A DNA stretch of 64,000 nucleotides from Chersky-267 sp963744115 (GTDB lineage: Bacteria; Chloroflexota; Limnocylindria; Limnocylindrales; CSP1-4). The stretch is from NCBI GenBank assembly GCA_963744115.1, contig CAVUSI010000003.1:310001-374000 (forward strand). The letters are read 5' to 3'. Under the pieces are notes generated by a model. The model ran no database searches. It was given only the letters and a program-made list of their open reading frames with translations, and was not told the origin of the DNA. This document shows, one piece after another, positions 8,167 through 16,114 of the stretch. Position 1 is the first letter of the stretch. Each line of letters starts with the position of its first letter. Both the position numbers and the translations under genes were made by a program.

Positions 8167-10149
8167 ATGAGGGCCGAGGCGCCTCCGCCACCGGCCGTCG
8201 AGACCCGATCCTCGCCGGGAGAGCCGATCACCGTCGAGCGCCTCACTGCCTTCGATCCGCCCCGCGAGTACCGACTCCACCCGCGGGACCGGTCGGTCGC
8301 CTTCACCGACGAAGCCGGTGGGGCACGGCAGCTGTTCGTGATGTCGCTGCGCGGAGGAGCCCCGAGCCAGGTGACCGCATCCGAGCTCGACACCTCGGAT
8401 CCGCAGTGGTCCCCGGATGGGCGCCGGCTCGCCTTCGTCCGCGATCGCGCGATCTGGGTCGTCGACGCCGACGGGTCGCGGCAGGTCCGGGTGACGGCGC
8501 ATCCCGGCGGCGACGCGCGACCTCGATGGTCACCCGACGGCCACCGCCTTGCCTTCATCTCGCGGCGGCGCGGCTGGTCGCAGATCTGGCTCATCGACGC
8601 TCCGGTTCCCCGCCGAGGCCGACCGCGGACGAACCCGAGGCCTGTCGAGCCCACCGCGCTGACCGCCCCGGGGCTCGATGTCGATGAGTACTGCTGGTCG
8701 CCCGACGGGTCGCGGATCGCGCTGGCTGCGGAGCGCGAGGATCACGACTGGTGGTCCGCGCTGTCGGTGGTCGATGTCGCGAGTGGGGCTGAGCACCGGA
8801 TCCCGCCCGGGGACGCCTGGGAGTGTGGGCCGAGCTGGGCGTCGGACGGGTCGCTGCTCTTCCTCTCGGATGCGGACGGCTGGTTCCAGGTCGTGCGGGT
8901 CGACACGAGCCTGCGCGGGCGGACCGTGCTGACTGCCGCCGGTCGCGATCATGGCGAGGCCGGCGGGTCGTTCGGGTTCGTGCCGATCGCATCGCCCGAT
9001 GGGAGTCGCTTCGTCCACTCGGAGATCCACGACGGGACCGCCGACCTGATCGTCGCGTCGATGGCCGGCATCGGTGTGGTCAAGCGACCGCGGGGTCGGC
9101 CGCCGAAGCATCCGCGGCCGGTCGCCTCGACCGGGGCGACCGTCGTGGTCAACCCGTGGCCCGGACGATGGCTGGCGCTCGACTGGACGGCCGACGGCGC
9201 ATGGGTCGCCGCTGTCGGCGAGAACGAGCGCCGGCCGCAGGAGCTGTGGCTCCTGCCCGTCCCGGGCGTGGCGCCCGAGGGCTCCCGGCCGCGCCCGGTG
9301 ACCGACTCGCTCCCGGCGGTGCTGCGCAGCGCGAGGTTCGCCGACGCCGAGCGGATCGGGTTCCCCGCTCGTGACGGCCTCCCGCTCGAGGGCAACCTCT
9401 TCCGACCACCCACGGCGACCGGGAAGCGCGGCGGGCGTCGTGTCCCGACGGTCGTCTACCTTCACGGCGGCCCGACCGCGCAAAGCTATCGCGCCTGGCT
9501 GCCGTTCAAGCAGATCCTGGTGCGGGAGGGCTTCGCGGTCCTCGACATCGACTACCGCGGGTCCACCGGGTACGGACGCCCGTTCCGGTTGGCGAACGTC
9601 GGGGACTGGGGCCAGGCCGACACTCTCGACTGCATCGACGCGGCGCGCTGGGCGGCCGCGCAGCCCTGGTCCGACGGGCGATCGATCGCGTACGGCGGGT
9701 CGTACGGCGGTTACCTTGCGCTGTCCGTCCTGGTCGAGGAGCCCGGTATCTGGCAAGCCGGCGTCGACCTCTACGGGGACTCGGACATCGCGGAGGCCTA
9801 TCGACACTGCGATCGCCCAGGCCGGCTCGATCTCCATCGGATGATGGGAGCTCCGGACGATCCTGGGCGGGCCGGCGACTACCGGCGCGGCTCGCCGGTG
9901 TATCGCGCCGAACGGATCGAAGCTCCGCTGCTGCTGATGCATGGTCGCAAGGACAAGCGCGTCGTCCCGCTGATGACCGAGCGGATGGTCGAGGCGCTGG
10001 TCATCGAGGACAAGGTCCACGAGGTGCACTGGTACGACGACGAGGCCCACGGCTGGATCCGACGCGAGAACCGGCGCGACGCGTGGAACCGGATCCTGGC
10101 CTTCCTGCGCCAGCATGTTCCCGAGGCGCCGGCGCGCGATCGAGGGTAG
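8167..10149 (+). CDS. S9-family (prolyl oligopeptidase-like) serine peptidase
   Basis: Two-domain peptidase of 660 residues. An N-terminal TolB/WD40-like beta-propeller (about residues 40-380) shows repeated WSPDG or DGSR turns. A C-terminal alpha/beta hydrolase follows. The catalytic triad can be placed at Ser512 in GGSYGGY, Asp596 in HGRKDKR and His628 in DEAHGW. No signal peptide is seen, so it is probably cytoplasmic and cleaves short peptides. It resembles acylaminoacyl peptidases and dipeptidyl-peptidase IV relatives, which cannot be separated from sequence alone. Confidence 0.9.
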   Translation: MRAEAPPPPAVETRSSPGEPITVERLTAFDPPREYRLHPRDRSVAFTDEAGGARQLFVMSLRGGAPSQVTASELDTSDPQWSPDGRRLAFVRDRAIWVVDADGSRQVRVTAHPGGDARPRWSPDGHRLAFISRRRGWSQIWLIDAPVPRRGRPRTNPRPVEPTALTAPGLDVDEYCWSPDGSRIALAAEREDHDWWSALSVVDVASGAEHRIPPGDAWECGPSWASDGSLLFLSDADGWFQVVRVDTSLRGRTVLTAAGRDHGEAGGSFGFVPIASPDGSRFVHSEIHDGTADLIVASMAGIGVVKRPRGRPPKHPRPVASTGATVVVNPWPGRWLALDWTADGAWVAAVGENERRPQELWLLPVPGVAPEGSRPRPVTDSLPAVLRSARFADAERIGFPARDGLPLEGNLFRPPTATGKRGGRRVPTVVYLHGGPTAQSYRAWLPFKQILVREGFAVLDIDYRGSTGYGRPFRLANVGDWGQADTLDCIDAARWAAAQPWSDGRSIAYGGSYGGYLALSVLVEEPGIWQAGVDLYGDSDIAEAYRHCDRPGRLDLHRMMGAPDDPGRAGDYRRGSPVYRAERIEAPLLLMHGRKDKRVVPLMTERMVEALVIEDKVHEVHWYDDEAHGWIRRENRRDAWNRILAFLRQHVPEAPARDRG

Positions 10150-10234
10150 GCCTCGGAACGACGGGATCGGAGCGGGTCGAGGTCGGGCCGGGTCGCGACG
10201 GGACCACGCTGACGCGGAGTCTACGCCGCGATCG

Positions 10235-10756
10235 TCAGCGGTCGACCGCCGTCGCTGCGCTCGAGCCGAGCGTCTCGGACAGCTGGACGACGTGGCCCTC
10301 GGCGTGGCTCGTCACGAACCGCTCGAGGATGTCGCCGACCGACATCTCGCCGAGGGTCGGATGCCGGCCCCGCCGGCCGAAGTCGGCCGTCGTCATCCCG
10401 GTGAGCCTGCGCGCGTACCGCTCGACGGCGGCGTCGATCCGATCGAGGAGCTCGGCGGGCGGGAGGGTCCGGTCTCGCTCGATCGTCAGGACGCGCAGCC
10501 GATCCGTGGCCGTCCGGCCGAACGGGACAGGTTCCGGCGAGCCATCGAGGATCCGGGCGACCTCGCCGAGCCAGAACGGTAGCATCTCGGTCACGTGGGC
10601 GAGGACCTCGGTCGGACCCCACTCGGACTCCGGCCCCGCATCGTGCTCGACGTCGTGGAGCGGCCAGGGCCGCCCGGCCTCGAGCTCGCTGCGGAACTCG
10701 CCGAAGCCCCGCGAGGCGGCCCGCAGCCGCGCAACGGTCGCGCTGGTGCTTTCCAT
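10235..10756 (-). CDS. DinB-superfamily metal-binding enzyme, possible thiol-dependent isomerase or transferase
   Basis: Four-helix DinB-fold protein of 173 residues. The metal triad of the superfamily is in place: His54 (VLAHVTEM) and His151/His155 (SHAEGHVVQL). The superfamily includes DNA-damage-inducible DinB proteins, bacillithiol and mycothiol S-transferases, and mycothiol-dependent maleylpyruvate isomerase. It is divergent from hpd across a 151-nt region. Because the nearby homogentisate pathway lacks a recognisable zeta-class maleylacetoacetate isomerase, a role at that step is a reasonable but unproven guess. Confidence 0.7.
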   Translation of the reverse strand: MESTSATVARLRAASRGFGEFRSELEAGRPWPLHDVEHDAGPESEWGPTEVLAHVTEMLPFWLGEVARILDGSPEPVPFGRTATDRLRVLTIERDRTLPPAELLDRIDAAVERYARRLTGMTTADFGRRGRHPTLGEMSVGDILERFVTSHAEGHVVQLSETLGSSAATAVDR

Positions 10757-10907
10757 CCCGCGCAGTGTCGCATGCTGGGCTCAGCCGCACCCCGCGTCCA
10801 GCCGCATGGGGCCGAGGGCTATGCCGCTGGTCCGGCGTCGACGCCGCGGACCACCGTGCTCATACTGGACGGCCACAGTCCCGAACGGTCGCCAGGAGGC
10901 TCTTGCG

Positions 10908-12089
10908 ATGACCGATACGGCCGCCCGTTCCGCTGCGCGCGGAGCGGCGAACCAGGCCGGGGCGCGGATCGACCGCGACGCCTATGCCAAGGCGGGCGAC
11001 TTCCTGCCGCTCCAGGGGATCGACCACATCGAGTTCTGGGTCGGCAACGCCCGGCAGGCGTCCGCCTACTACCGAGCGCTGTGGGGCTTCGCGCCGGTCG
11101 CCTTCAGCGGTCTCGAGACCAAGGTCCGCGACCGGGCGTCGTACGTCATGGTCCAGAACGGGATCCGGTTCGTGCTGACCGCGCCGCTCACCCCGGACGG
11201 CGAGATCGCCGAGCACGTCCGTGCCCACGGCGACGGCGTCCACGACATCGCCTTCGCGGTCGACGACGTCGAGGCGGCCTGGCGAGCGACCACCGAGCGC
11301 GGTGCGGTCTCGGCGCTCGTACCGACCGAGCTGGACGGAGGCTCGGACGGCGTCCTCCGCACGGCGTCGATCCAGACCTACGGCGAGACCCTCCACTCGT
11401 TCGTGGACCGGAGTGCGTACCACGGTGCATTCGCCCCGGGCTATCGCCGGGTCAAGGCGGCCGCGGCGGCCGCCGGCGGCCTGTCGCTGCTCGAGGTCGA
11501 CCACTGCGTCGGTAACGTCGCGCTCGGGGAGATGGACCGCTCGGTCGCCTTCTACCGCGACGTCATGGGCTTCAGCCAGCTCATCCACTACGACGACAAG
11601 GTCATCCACACCGACTACTCGGCGTTGATGAGCAAGGTCATGACCAACGGCAACGGCCGGATCAAGTTCCCGATCAACGAGCCGGCCACCGGCAAGAAGC
11701 GCAGTCAGATCCAGGAGTACCTGGACTGGTACGGGTCGCCCGGCTGTCAGCACATCGCCTTGCGGACCGAGGACATCGTCGGGACCGTCCGCCGGCTGCG
11801 CGACAACGGGGTCGAGTTCCTCGGCCTGCCGCACGAGTACTACGCGACGCTGGCGGAGCGGGTCGGCGACGTCGGCGTCCCGATCGACACGCTCGAGGAG
11901 CTCGGCATCGAGGCGGATCGCGACGAGGAGGGTTACCTCCTCCAGATCTTCACTCGGCCGGTCCAGGACCGCCCGACGTTCTTCTTCGAGATCATCGAGC
12001 GGCACGGCTCACGCGGCTTCGGCGTCGGCAACTTCAAGGCGCTGTTCGAGGCGATCGAGCGCGAACAGGCCAAGCGCGGGAACCTCTGA
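10908..12089 (+). CDS. hpd: 4-hydroxyphenylpyruvate dioxygenase
   Basis: Fe(II) dioxygenase converting 4-hydroxyphenylpyruvate to homogentisate in tyrosine breakdown, 393 residues. It has two VOC-type domains, about residues 36-170 and 195-375. The iron ligands are His199 (EVDHCVGNV), His282 (CQHIAL) and Glu361 (FFFEIIER); their spacing is normal for the family. The C-terminal substrate-closing helix segment GSRGFGVGNFKALFE is present. A perfect AGGAGG lies 8 nt before the ATG at 10908, and a CATACT -10-like box at 10861-10866 gives a leader of about 35 nt. hmgA and an FAH-family gene follow within 5 kb. Confidence 0.96.
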   Translation: MTDTAARSAARGAANQAGARIDRDAYAKAGDFLPLQGIDHIEFWVGNARQASAYYRALWGFAPVAFSGLETKVRDRASYVMVQNGIRFVLTAPLTPDGEIAEHVRAHGDGVHDIAFAVDDVEAAWRATTERGAVSALVPTELDGGSDGVLRTASIQTYGETLHSFVDRSAYHGAFAPGYRRVKAAAAAAGGLSLLEVDHCVGNVALGEMDRSVAFYRDVMGFSQLIHYDDKVIHTDYSALMSKVMTNGNGRIKFPINEPATGKKRSQIQEYLDWYGSPGCQHIALRTEDIVGTVRRLRDNGVEFLGLPHEYYATLAERVGDVGVPIDTLEELGIEADRDEEGYLLQIFTRPVQDRPTFFFEIIERHGSRGFGVGNFKALFEAIEREQAKRGNL

Positions 12090-12104
12090 GTCGAGGCTCC
12101 CGCG
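12075..12104. terminator. Hairpin over the hpd stop codon
   Basis: Arms CGCGGGA-A-CCTC and GAGG-C-TCCCGCG pair over 11 positions with one mismatch and a 6-nt loop that contains the hpd stop codon. It lies between convergent genes. There is no U-tract, so termination is only likely. Confidence 0.45.
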
Positions 12105-12139
12105 CGGACGGTCGGTCCACGAGCGAACGCTCGGAGCCG

Positions 12140-13099
12140 TCAGGGGACGGACAGCCGCATGCTCTGGACGATCGGCATGGCATCCGTGGTGAGTTGGTCG
12201 AATGCCACCTTGTCACTCGCGTGGATGACGACGAGGATCGTCGACGAGCCCATGTCGAGGAAGACCATCCGGGCCTTCGCCGGTCCGACGATGCCCCAAT
12301 AGCGTGAGCCTACGGGGTTGGAGATGAGCATCGCCGCGGGAAGCGGGCCCGTCAGATCGGGGCAGGTCTTGGCCCACGATGGAGCGAGGCCTACGTCGAT
12401 CATGGAACCGCTGTGACCGCCGATCGAGACGGGCGTCGGCGTGGTCGTCACCAGACCCGGATGTGCACGCAGCCACCCGATGAAGTCGTTGACCGCGGAG
12501 CCGATCGCCGTGTCCCGCGCCGCGGTGCATGTGCCGTCCTGGGTGGCCACCCGCGGATCGATGAACACGTCGATCCAGCCACCTGATGTGGCGTTCGCCG
12601 CAGTCCCCGGCGAAGCGAGGACGTACGTGTCGCCCTGGTCGACCGTGTTCCGCCAGCCGGCCGGGACACTGAACGACAACGAAGCATCGGACAGGCCGCC
12701 AGCATGATCTCCTGGGCTCAGTGGTCCCGAGCAGAGGTAGGCATCCCCGTCGCAGGCGAGCGACGGGTCGCCCGGCTTGATGGTGTCAGTGGGCTGTGGG
12801 CTTGAGCTTGTGGGCGCGGGGGTCGGCGAGGCGCCGACGATCGCTGGATTCGAGGTTCGACCGAAGGCCGAGAACCCGGCCGCAGCCACGGCGATGACGA
12901 CGACCGCGACGACGGCGACGAGTGCCGCACGTGCATTGACTGACACGGGAATCTCCCTCAGAAGGAAGCGCCACGCGGGTCGCTGGGACTGACGTTCGAT
13001 GCGGGCGGTGACGACGTCGAGGACCCGGTCGGGGGCCTCGGTCGCGCCGTCGCCCAGCCAGCGGTCGAGAAGGCGGTCGATGTCGTGTTCGTGGGTCAT
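12140..13099 (-). CDS. Membrane protein partner of ECF sigma factor (putative anti-sigma)
   Basis: Protein of 319 residues with a cytoplasmic N-terminal segment of about 60 residues, one membrane span near 58-80, a Pro/Ser/Thr linker and an extracytoplasmic domain of about 210 residues. The start overlaps the ECF sigma gene by 4 nt, implying translational coupling. The N-terminal pattern (RLLDRWL...PDRVLDVV) recurs in the paralogue at 17435-18322, which is likewise coupled to a sigma gene. No HxxxCxxC zinc anti-sigma motif is present. Anti-sigma function is inferred from layout and topology. The outer domain carries four or more Cys and is unassigned. Confidence 0.65.
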   Translation of the reverse strand: MTHEHDIDRLLDRWLGDGATEAPDRVLDVVTARIERQSQRPAWRFLLREIPVSVNARAALVAVVAVVVIAVAAAGFSAFGRTSNPAIVGASPTPAPTSSSPQPTDTIKPGDPSLACDGDAYLCSGPLSPGDHAGGLSDASLSFSVPAGWRNTVDQGDTYVLASPGTAANATSGGWIDVFIDPRVATQDGTCTAARDTAIGSAVNDFIGWLRAHPGLVTTTPTPVSIGGHSGSMIDVGLAPSWAKTCPDLTGPLPAAMLISNPVGSRYWGIVGPAKARMVFLDMGSSTILVVIHASDKVAFDQLTTDAMPIVQSMRLSVP

Positions 13100-13647
13100 G
13101 CCGGACGACCTTCCCTGACCATGGCCCGAGCGTCCGCCTCGAGAGCGGCGCGCATGGCGCGATGGGCGTGATGGAGTCGAGAGCGGGCCGTCCCCGCCGG
13201 GATGCCGAGCGTCTCGGCGATCTCGGACAGTCCATAGCCCGCGTAGTGATGGAGCACGAGGATCGCCCGCTGCTCGGGCGGCAGCCGTCGGAACCCGCGT
13301 TCGAGCTGGTCACGATCGGCGACGGTCAGAAGCTCGTCGGGGGCCGCCGGACCGTCGATCGGCAGGACCCGCAGGTTGGCGACCCGGCGGCGCTCACGCG
13401 TCGCGTGGGTCAGGCAGCTGTGGACGACGAGACGGTGCAGCCACGCGTCGAACCGGTCCGGATCGCGGAGTCCCTTCAGGTCGCGCCAGGCGATCACCAG
13501 TGCGTCCTGGAGGGCATCCTCGGTTCGGTCGACGTCGCGCAGGATCCGTTGCGCGATCGCGAAGAGTCGGTCCATGCGAACGCGGATCAGGTCGACGTAG
13601 GCCTCCCGATCCCCGTTCCGTGCCGCCTCCACGAGATCGCGATCCAC
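13096..13647 (-). CDS. ECF-family RNA polymerase sigma factor
   Basis: Sigma-70 family factor with extracytoplasmic-function architecture, 183 residues. Region 2 covers about residues 25-90 (LFAIAQRILRDVDRTEDALQDALVIAWRDL) and region 4 about 115-168. Region 4 has a helix-turn-helix in LSEIAETLGIPAGTARSRLHHA. The start is GTG at 13647 after a purine-rich stretch. It ends inside the start of the membrane partner (4-nt overlap). It is paralogous to the sigma gene at 18319-18873. Confidence 0.92.
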   Translation of the reverse strand: MDRDLVEAARNGDREAYVDLIRVRMDRLFAIAQRILRDVDRTEDALQDALVIAWRDLKGLRDPDRFDAWLHRLVVHSCLTHATRERRRVANLRVLPIDGPAAPDELLTVADRDQLERGFRRLPPEQRAILVLHHYAGYGLSEIAETLGIPAGTARSRLHHAHRAMRAALEADARAMVREGRPA

Positions 13648-13910
13648 CCTGCTCCGCCTCTTTCTGCGCCCAACGGGGGGCGCCGTCCGACTCTAATGGC
13701 GAGGCGTCGGACCGAGACGTTCATTCTTCGGCCCCGCCGCGTTCAACAGCCGCTCTTGCACGACGCCCGGATCGGGCAGCGGCGTCCTCACGGCACACCT
13801 CGGCCGAGCCCGCGGCACCCTACCCGACGGTCTCAGGCTGGGTATCCTTTCAGCCACCGATGTCGGTCACCAGGCCATTGAGGGATCGCACCTGGGGGTC
13901 TTCGCGGGTC
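13648..13910. other. Intergenic region between divergent sigma and membrane-protein genes
   Basis: No gene is supported here. A TATCCT box near 13850 could serve the rightward gene with a leader of about 110 nt. Nothing else is recognised up to the palindrome at 13911. Confidence 0.4.
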
Positions 13911-13927
13911 ACCATCACCGTGATGGT
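13911..13927. promoter_or_regulatory. Perfect 17-bp palindrome, candidate operator
   Basis: ACCATCAC-C-GTGATGGT is a perfect 8-1-8 inverted repeat located 38 nt before the start of the small membrane-protein gene. No regulator gene is adjacent except the divergent sigma factor. The binding protein is unknown. Confidence 0.4.
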
Positions 13928-13965
13928 CGCGAAGGCGGACTTGGTCTGAAGAGGAGGGTCGGCCG

Positions 13966-14436
13966 TTGTACGCCTGGTTCGTGTTCGCCCACCTCATCGG
14001 GCTGCTCGTGTTCGTCGGTGCCCACGGATTCTCGATGGTGACATCGTTCCGGCTCCGGACGGAGCGGAAGGTCGAGAACGTGATCGCCGCGCTCGCGCTC
14101 TCGCGGACGGCCACCAACGTCGCGGGGATCGGGTTCATCCTCATGGCGATCGGCGGGATCGCGGCTGCATCCTCGGGTGGCTTCTGGTCGAAGGCGTGGG
14201 TCGGGGGATCGGTGCTCGTCCTCGTCCTGGTGACCGCGGCGATGTTCCTCATCGGCTCCCGCTACTACTACCCCGTGCGGGATCGCCTGAGCGGCAAGGA
14301 CGGCGCCGACCCGGAGCCGATCACCGAGGAGGACCTGGCCAAGCTTCTGGACTCGCGGGTACCGGACACCCTGGCCGCTGTCGGGGGGCTGGGCCTGGTC
14401 GTACTCGTGTGGCTGATGGTCCTCAAACCCGGCTGA
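13966..14436 (+). CDS. Small four-span membrane protein, DUF2269-like
   Basis: Integral membrane protein of 156 residues with about four hydrophobic segments (near 1-20, 50-70, 78-98 and 133-153). A charged loop before the last span reads LSGKDGADPEPITEEDL. Size and opening (YAWFVFAHLIGLLVFVGAHG) resemble DUF2269-type predicted membrane proteins, but I am not certain of the family. The start is TTG at 13966, chosen because AGGAGG lies 8 nt upstream. No function can be assigned. Confidence 0.7.
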   Translation: MYAWFVFAHLIGLLVFVGAHGFSMVTSFRLRTERKVENVIAALALSRTATNVAGIGFILMAIGGIAAASSGGFWSKAWVGGSVLVLVLVTAAMFLIGSRYYYPVRDRLSGKDGADPEPITEEDLAKLLDSRVPDTLAAVGGLGLVVLVWLMVLKPG

Positions 14437-14480
14437 AGGCCCGACCCGCTTCGCCATCCGGCCCGACCGAAGCCGCTGGC

Positions 14481-14486
14481 TAGACT
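14481..14486 (+). promoter_or_regulatory. -10 box TAGACT, leaderless promoter of the FAH-family gene
   Basis: TAGACT ends 6 nt before the ATG at 14493 with no ribosome site between, as at other leaderless genes in this window. Confidence 0.55.
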
Positions 14487-14492
14487 GGCGCC

Positions 14493-15533
14493 ATGAAGGT
14501 CGCCCACGTCCGCGAGCGCAACGCTCCCGCCGGGACCCCGTACCGGCTTGCAGCCGCGTTCGACCCGGATGCGACCGAGTGGCTCGACCTCGAACCGGCG
14601 AGGCGACGGCTGGTCGCGGCCGACCCTCGACGCCCGCACGACGGATCGCTCTTCCGGCACCCGATCTCGACGCTCGACGCCCACCTGGCGGCCGGCTTGC
14701 GGGTCGCGGCACTCGGCGAGCTGCTCGACGACTTCGTCCCGGCCGAGGAGGAGGACGAGGCGATCCTCGATCTCGCGGACCTCGTCTTCGGGCCGCCGAT
14801 CCTCCACCCCACCAGCCTTCGCGACTTCTACGCGTTCGAGCGACACGTCGCGACGGTCTGGGGTCGCCGGAACGCGGAGGTCCCTGAGGCGTGGTATCGG
14901 CTGCCGATCTTCTACTTCAGCAATGTCTCCGAGCTCCGCGGGCCGGCCGATCCCGTCTGGGCTCCGCGCGGCAGCTTCGAGCTCGACTTCGAGCTCGAGG
15001 TCTGCGCCCTGATCGACACCCCGGCGCGCGACCTCCCGGTGGACCGGGCCGAGGAGGCGATCGGCGGGTTCACGATCTTCAACGACTGGTCAGCCCGCGA
15101 CCTCCAGCGTGACGAGACGACCGTCCGCCTCGGCCCGGCGAAGGGCAAGGACTTCGCGTCCACGATCGGGCCGTGGCTCGTGACGCCCGACGAGCTCGCG
15201 GACGCCAGAGCGCAGGGCGCGACCGGACCCGCCCTGGCCATGGCGGTCGACGTCAGGACGGCCGACGGACCGACGGTGGCGGTCACCCGCGGGTCCTGGT
15301 CGACGGCCCACTTCTCGTTCGGCCAGATGCTCGAGCGAGCGTCGGCCGACGTCCGGCTCCGGCCGGGTGACCTGATCGGCAGCGGGACCGTCGGCACGGG
15401 CTGCCTGCTCGAGGTCCGCGACGAGACCCTCGGCCGGTATCTCCAGCCGGGTGATGAGGTCGTCGCCCGGATCGAGCGGCTCGGCGAACTCCGGACGCCG
15501 ATCGTCGAACGGCCAGGCGCGAGCCCTCGATGA
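14493..15533 (+). CDS. Fumarylacetoacetate hydrolase family protein
   Basis: Member of the FAH superfamily, 346 residues, with an N-terminal domain of about 120 residues and the catalytic C-terminal domain. Metal-ligand motifs are visible as LDFELEV (two acidic residues), FNDWSARDLQ (Asp) and GPAKGKDF. With hpd upstream and hmgA downstream it probably splits fumarylacetoacetate into fumarate and acetoacetate, the last step of tyrosine breakdown. Related FAH proteins act on other 2-keto-diacids, so the exact substrate is inferred. It ends in a 4-nt overlap with the next gene. Confidence 0.85.
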   Translation: MKVAHVRERNAPAGTPYRLAAAFDPDATEWLDLEPARRRLVAADPRRPHDGSLFRHPISTLDAHLAAGLRVAALGELLDDFVPAEEEDEAILDLADLVFGPPILHPTSLRDFYAFERHVATVWGRRNAEVPEAWYRLPIFYFSNVSELRGPADPVWAPRGSFELDFELEVCALIDTPARDLPVDRAEEAIGGFTIFNDWSARDLQRDETTVRLGPAKGKDFASTIGPWLVTPDELADARAQGATGPALAMAVDVRTADGPTVAVTRGSWSTAHFSFGQMLERASADVRLRPGDLIGSGTVGTGCLLEVRDETLGRYLQPGDEVVARIERLGELRTPIVERPGASPR

Positions 15534-16024
15534 GTGCGACCCGGATCGAACGGATGCGGCCGGGGCACTGGCCGGCGGTCCAGGCCATTTACGCCGCCGG
15601 GATCAAGTCCGGCGATGCCACCCTCGAACGCGACGTCCCGGAGTGGGAGGCCTGGAACACCGGGCACCGACCCGACGGCCGGTTCGTCGCGGTCGACGGC
15701 GACCGGGTGCTCGGCTGGGTGGCGCTGTCGCCGTTCTCGACTCGACGCGCCTACACGGGGGTGGCGTGGCTGAGCGTCTACGTGGCGCCTGACGCACAGG
15801 GCCGAGGGATCGGGAGCAGCCTGGTCAGAGCCGCGCTTGAGGCCGCCGATGAGGCTGGCGTCTGGACCCTGATGGTCGGGATCCTGCCCGAGAACGCCCC
15901 CAGTCTTGCGCTCCACCGGCGAGCCGGGTTCCGCCGGATCGGCATCCAGCACCGGCTCGGGCGCGACGCATCGGGCCGCTGGCGGGACGTCGTCCTGATG
16001 GAGCGGCGGACCGAGTCGGACTGA
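15530..16024 (+). CDS. GNAT N-acetyltransferase, phosphinothricin acetyltransferase-like
   Basis: Acetyl-CoA-dependent acetyltransferase of 164 residues. The GNAT core is visible: strand VAWLSVYVAPDAQGRGIGSSLV carries the acetyl-CoA pyrophosphate loop QGRGIG. The ending NAPSLALHRRAGFRRIGIQHRLGR is typical of the Pat/Bar and methionine-sulfone/sulfoximine acetyltransferase group. Its start overlaps the FAH gene by 4 nt, so it is probably translated from the same mRNA. Its natural substrate is unknown; no link to homogentisate chemistry is evident. Confidence 0.88.
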   Translation: MSATRIERMRPGHWPAVQAIYAAGIKSGDATLERDVPEWEAWNTGHRPDGRFVAVDGDRVLGWVALSPFSTRRAYTGVAWLSVYVAPDAQGRGIGSSLVRAALEAADEAGVWTLMVGILPENAPSLALHRRAGFRRIGIQHRLGRDASGRWRDVVLMERRTESD

Positions 16025-16078
16025 TCCGAGCGCGACCCCGGATCGGGCATCGGGCCGTGCCTCGCGACATCCAGCCCG

Positions 16079-16084
16079 TAGACT
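16079..16084 (+). promoter_or_regulatory. -10 box TAGACT of hmgA
   Basis: TAGACT lies 30 nt before the ATG at 16115. Transcription from about 16091 would give a short leader carrying AGGGGAGG (16096-16103). This argues against the in-frame GTG at 16085 as start. Confidence 0.5.
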
Positions 16085-16114
16085 GTGGCCGAGCCAGGGG
16101 AGGTCGACTCGGCG

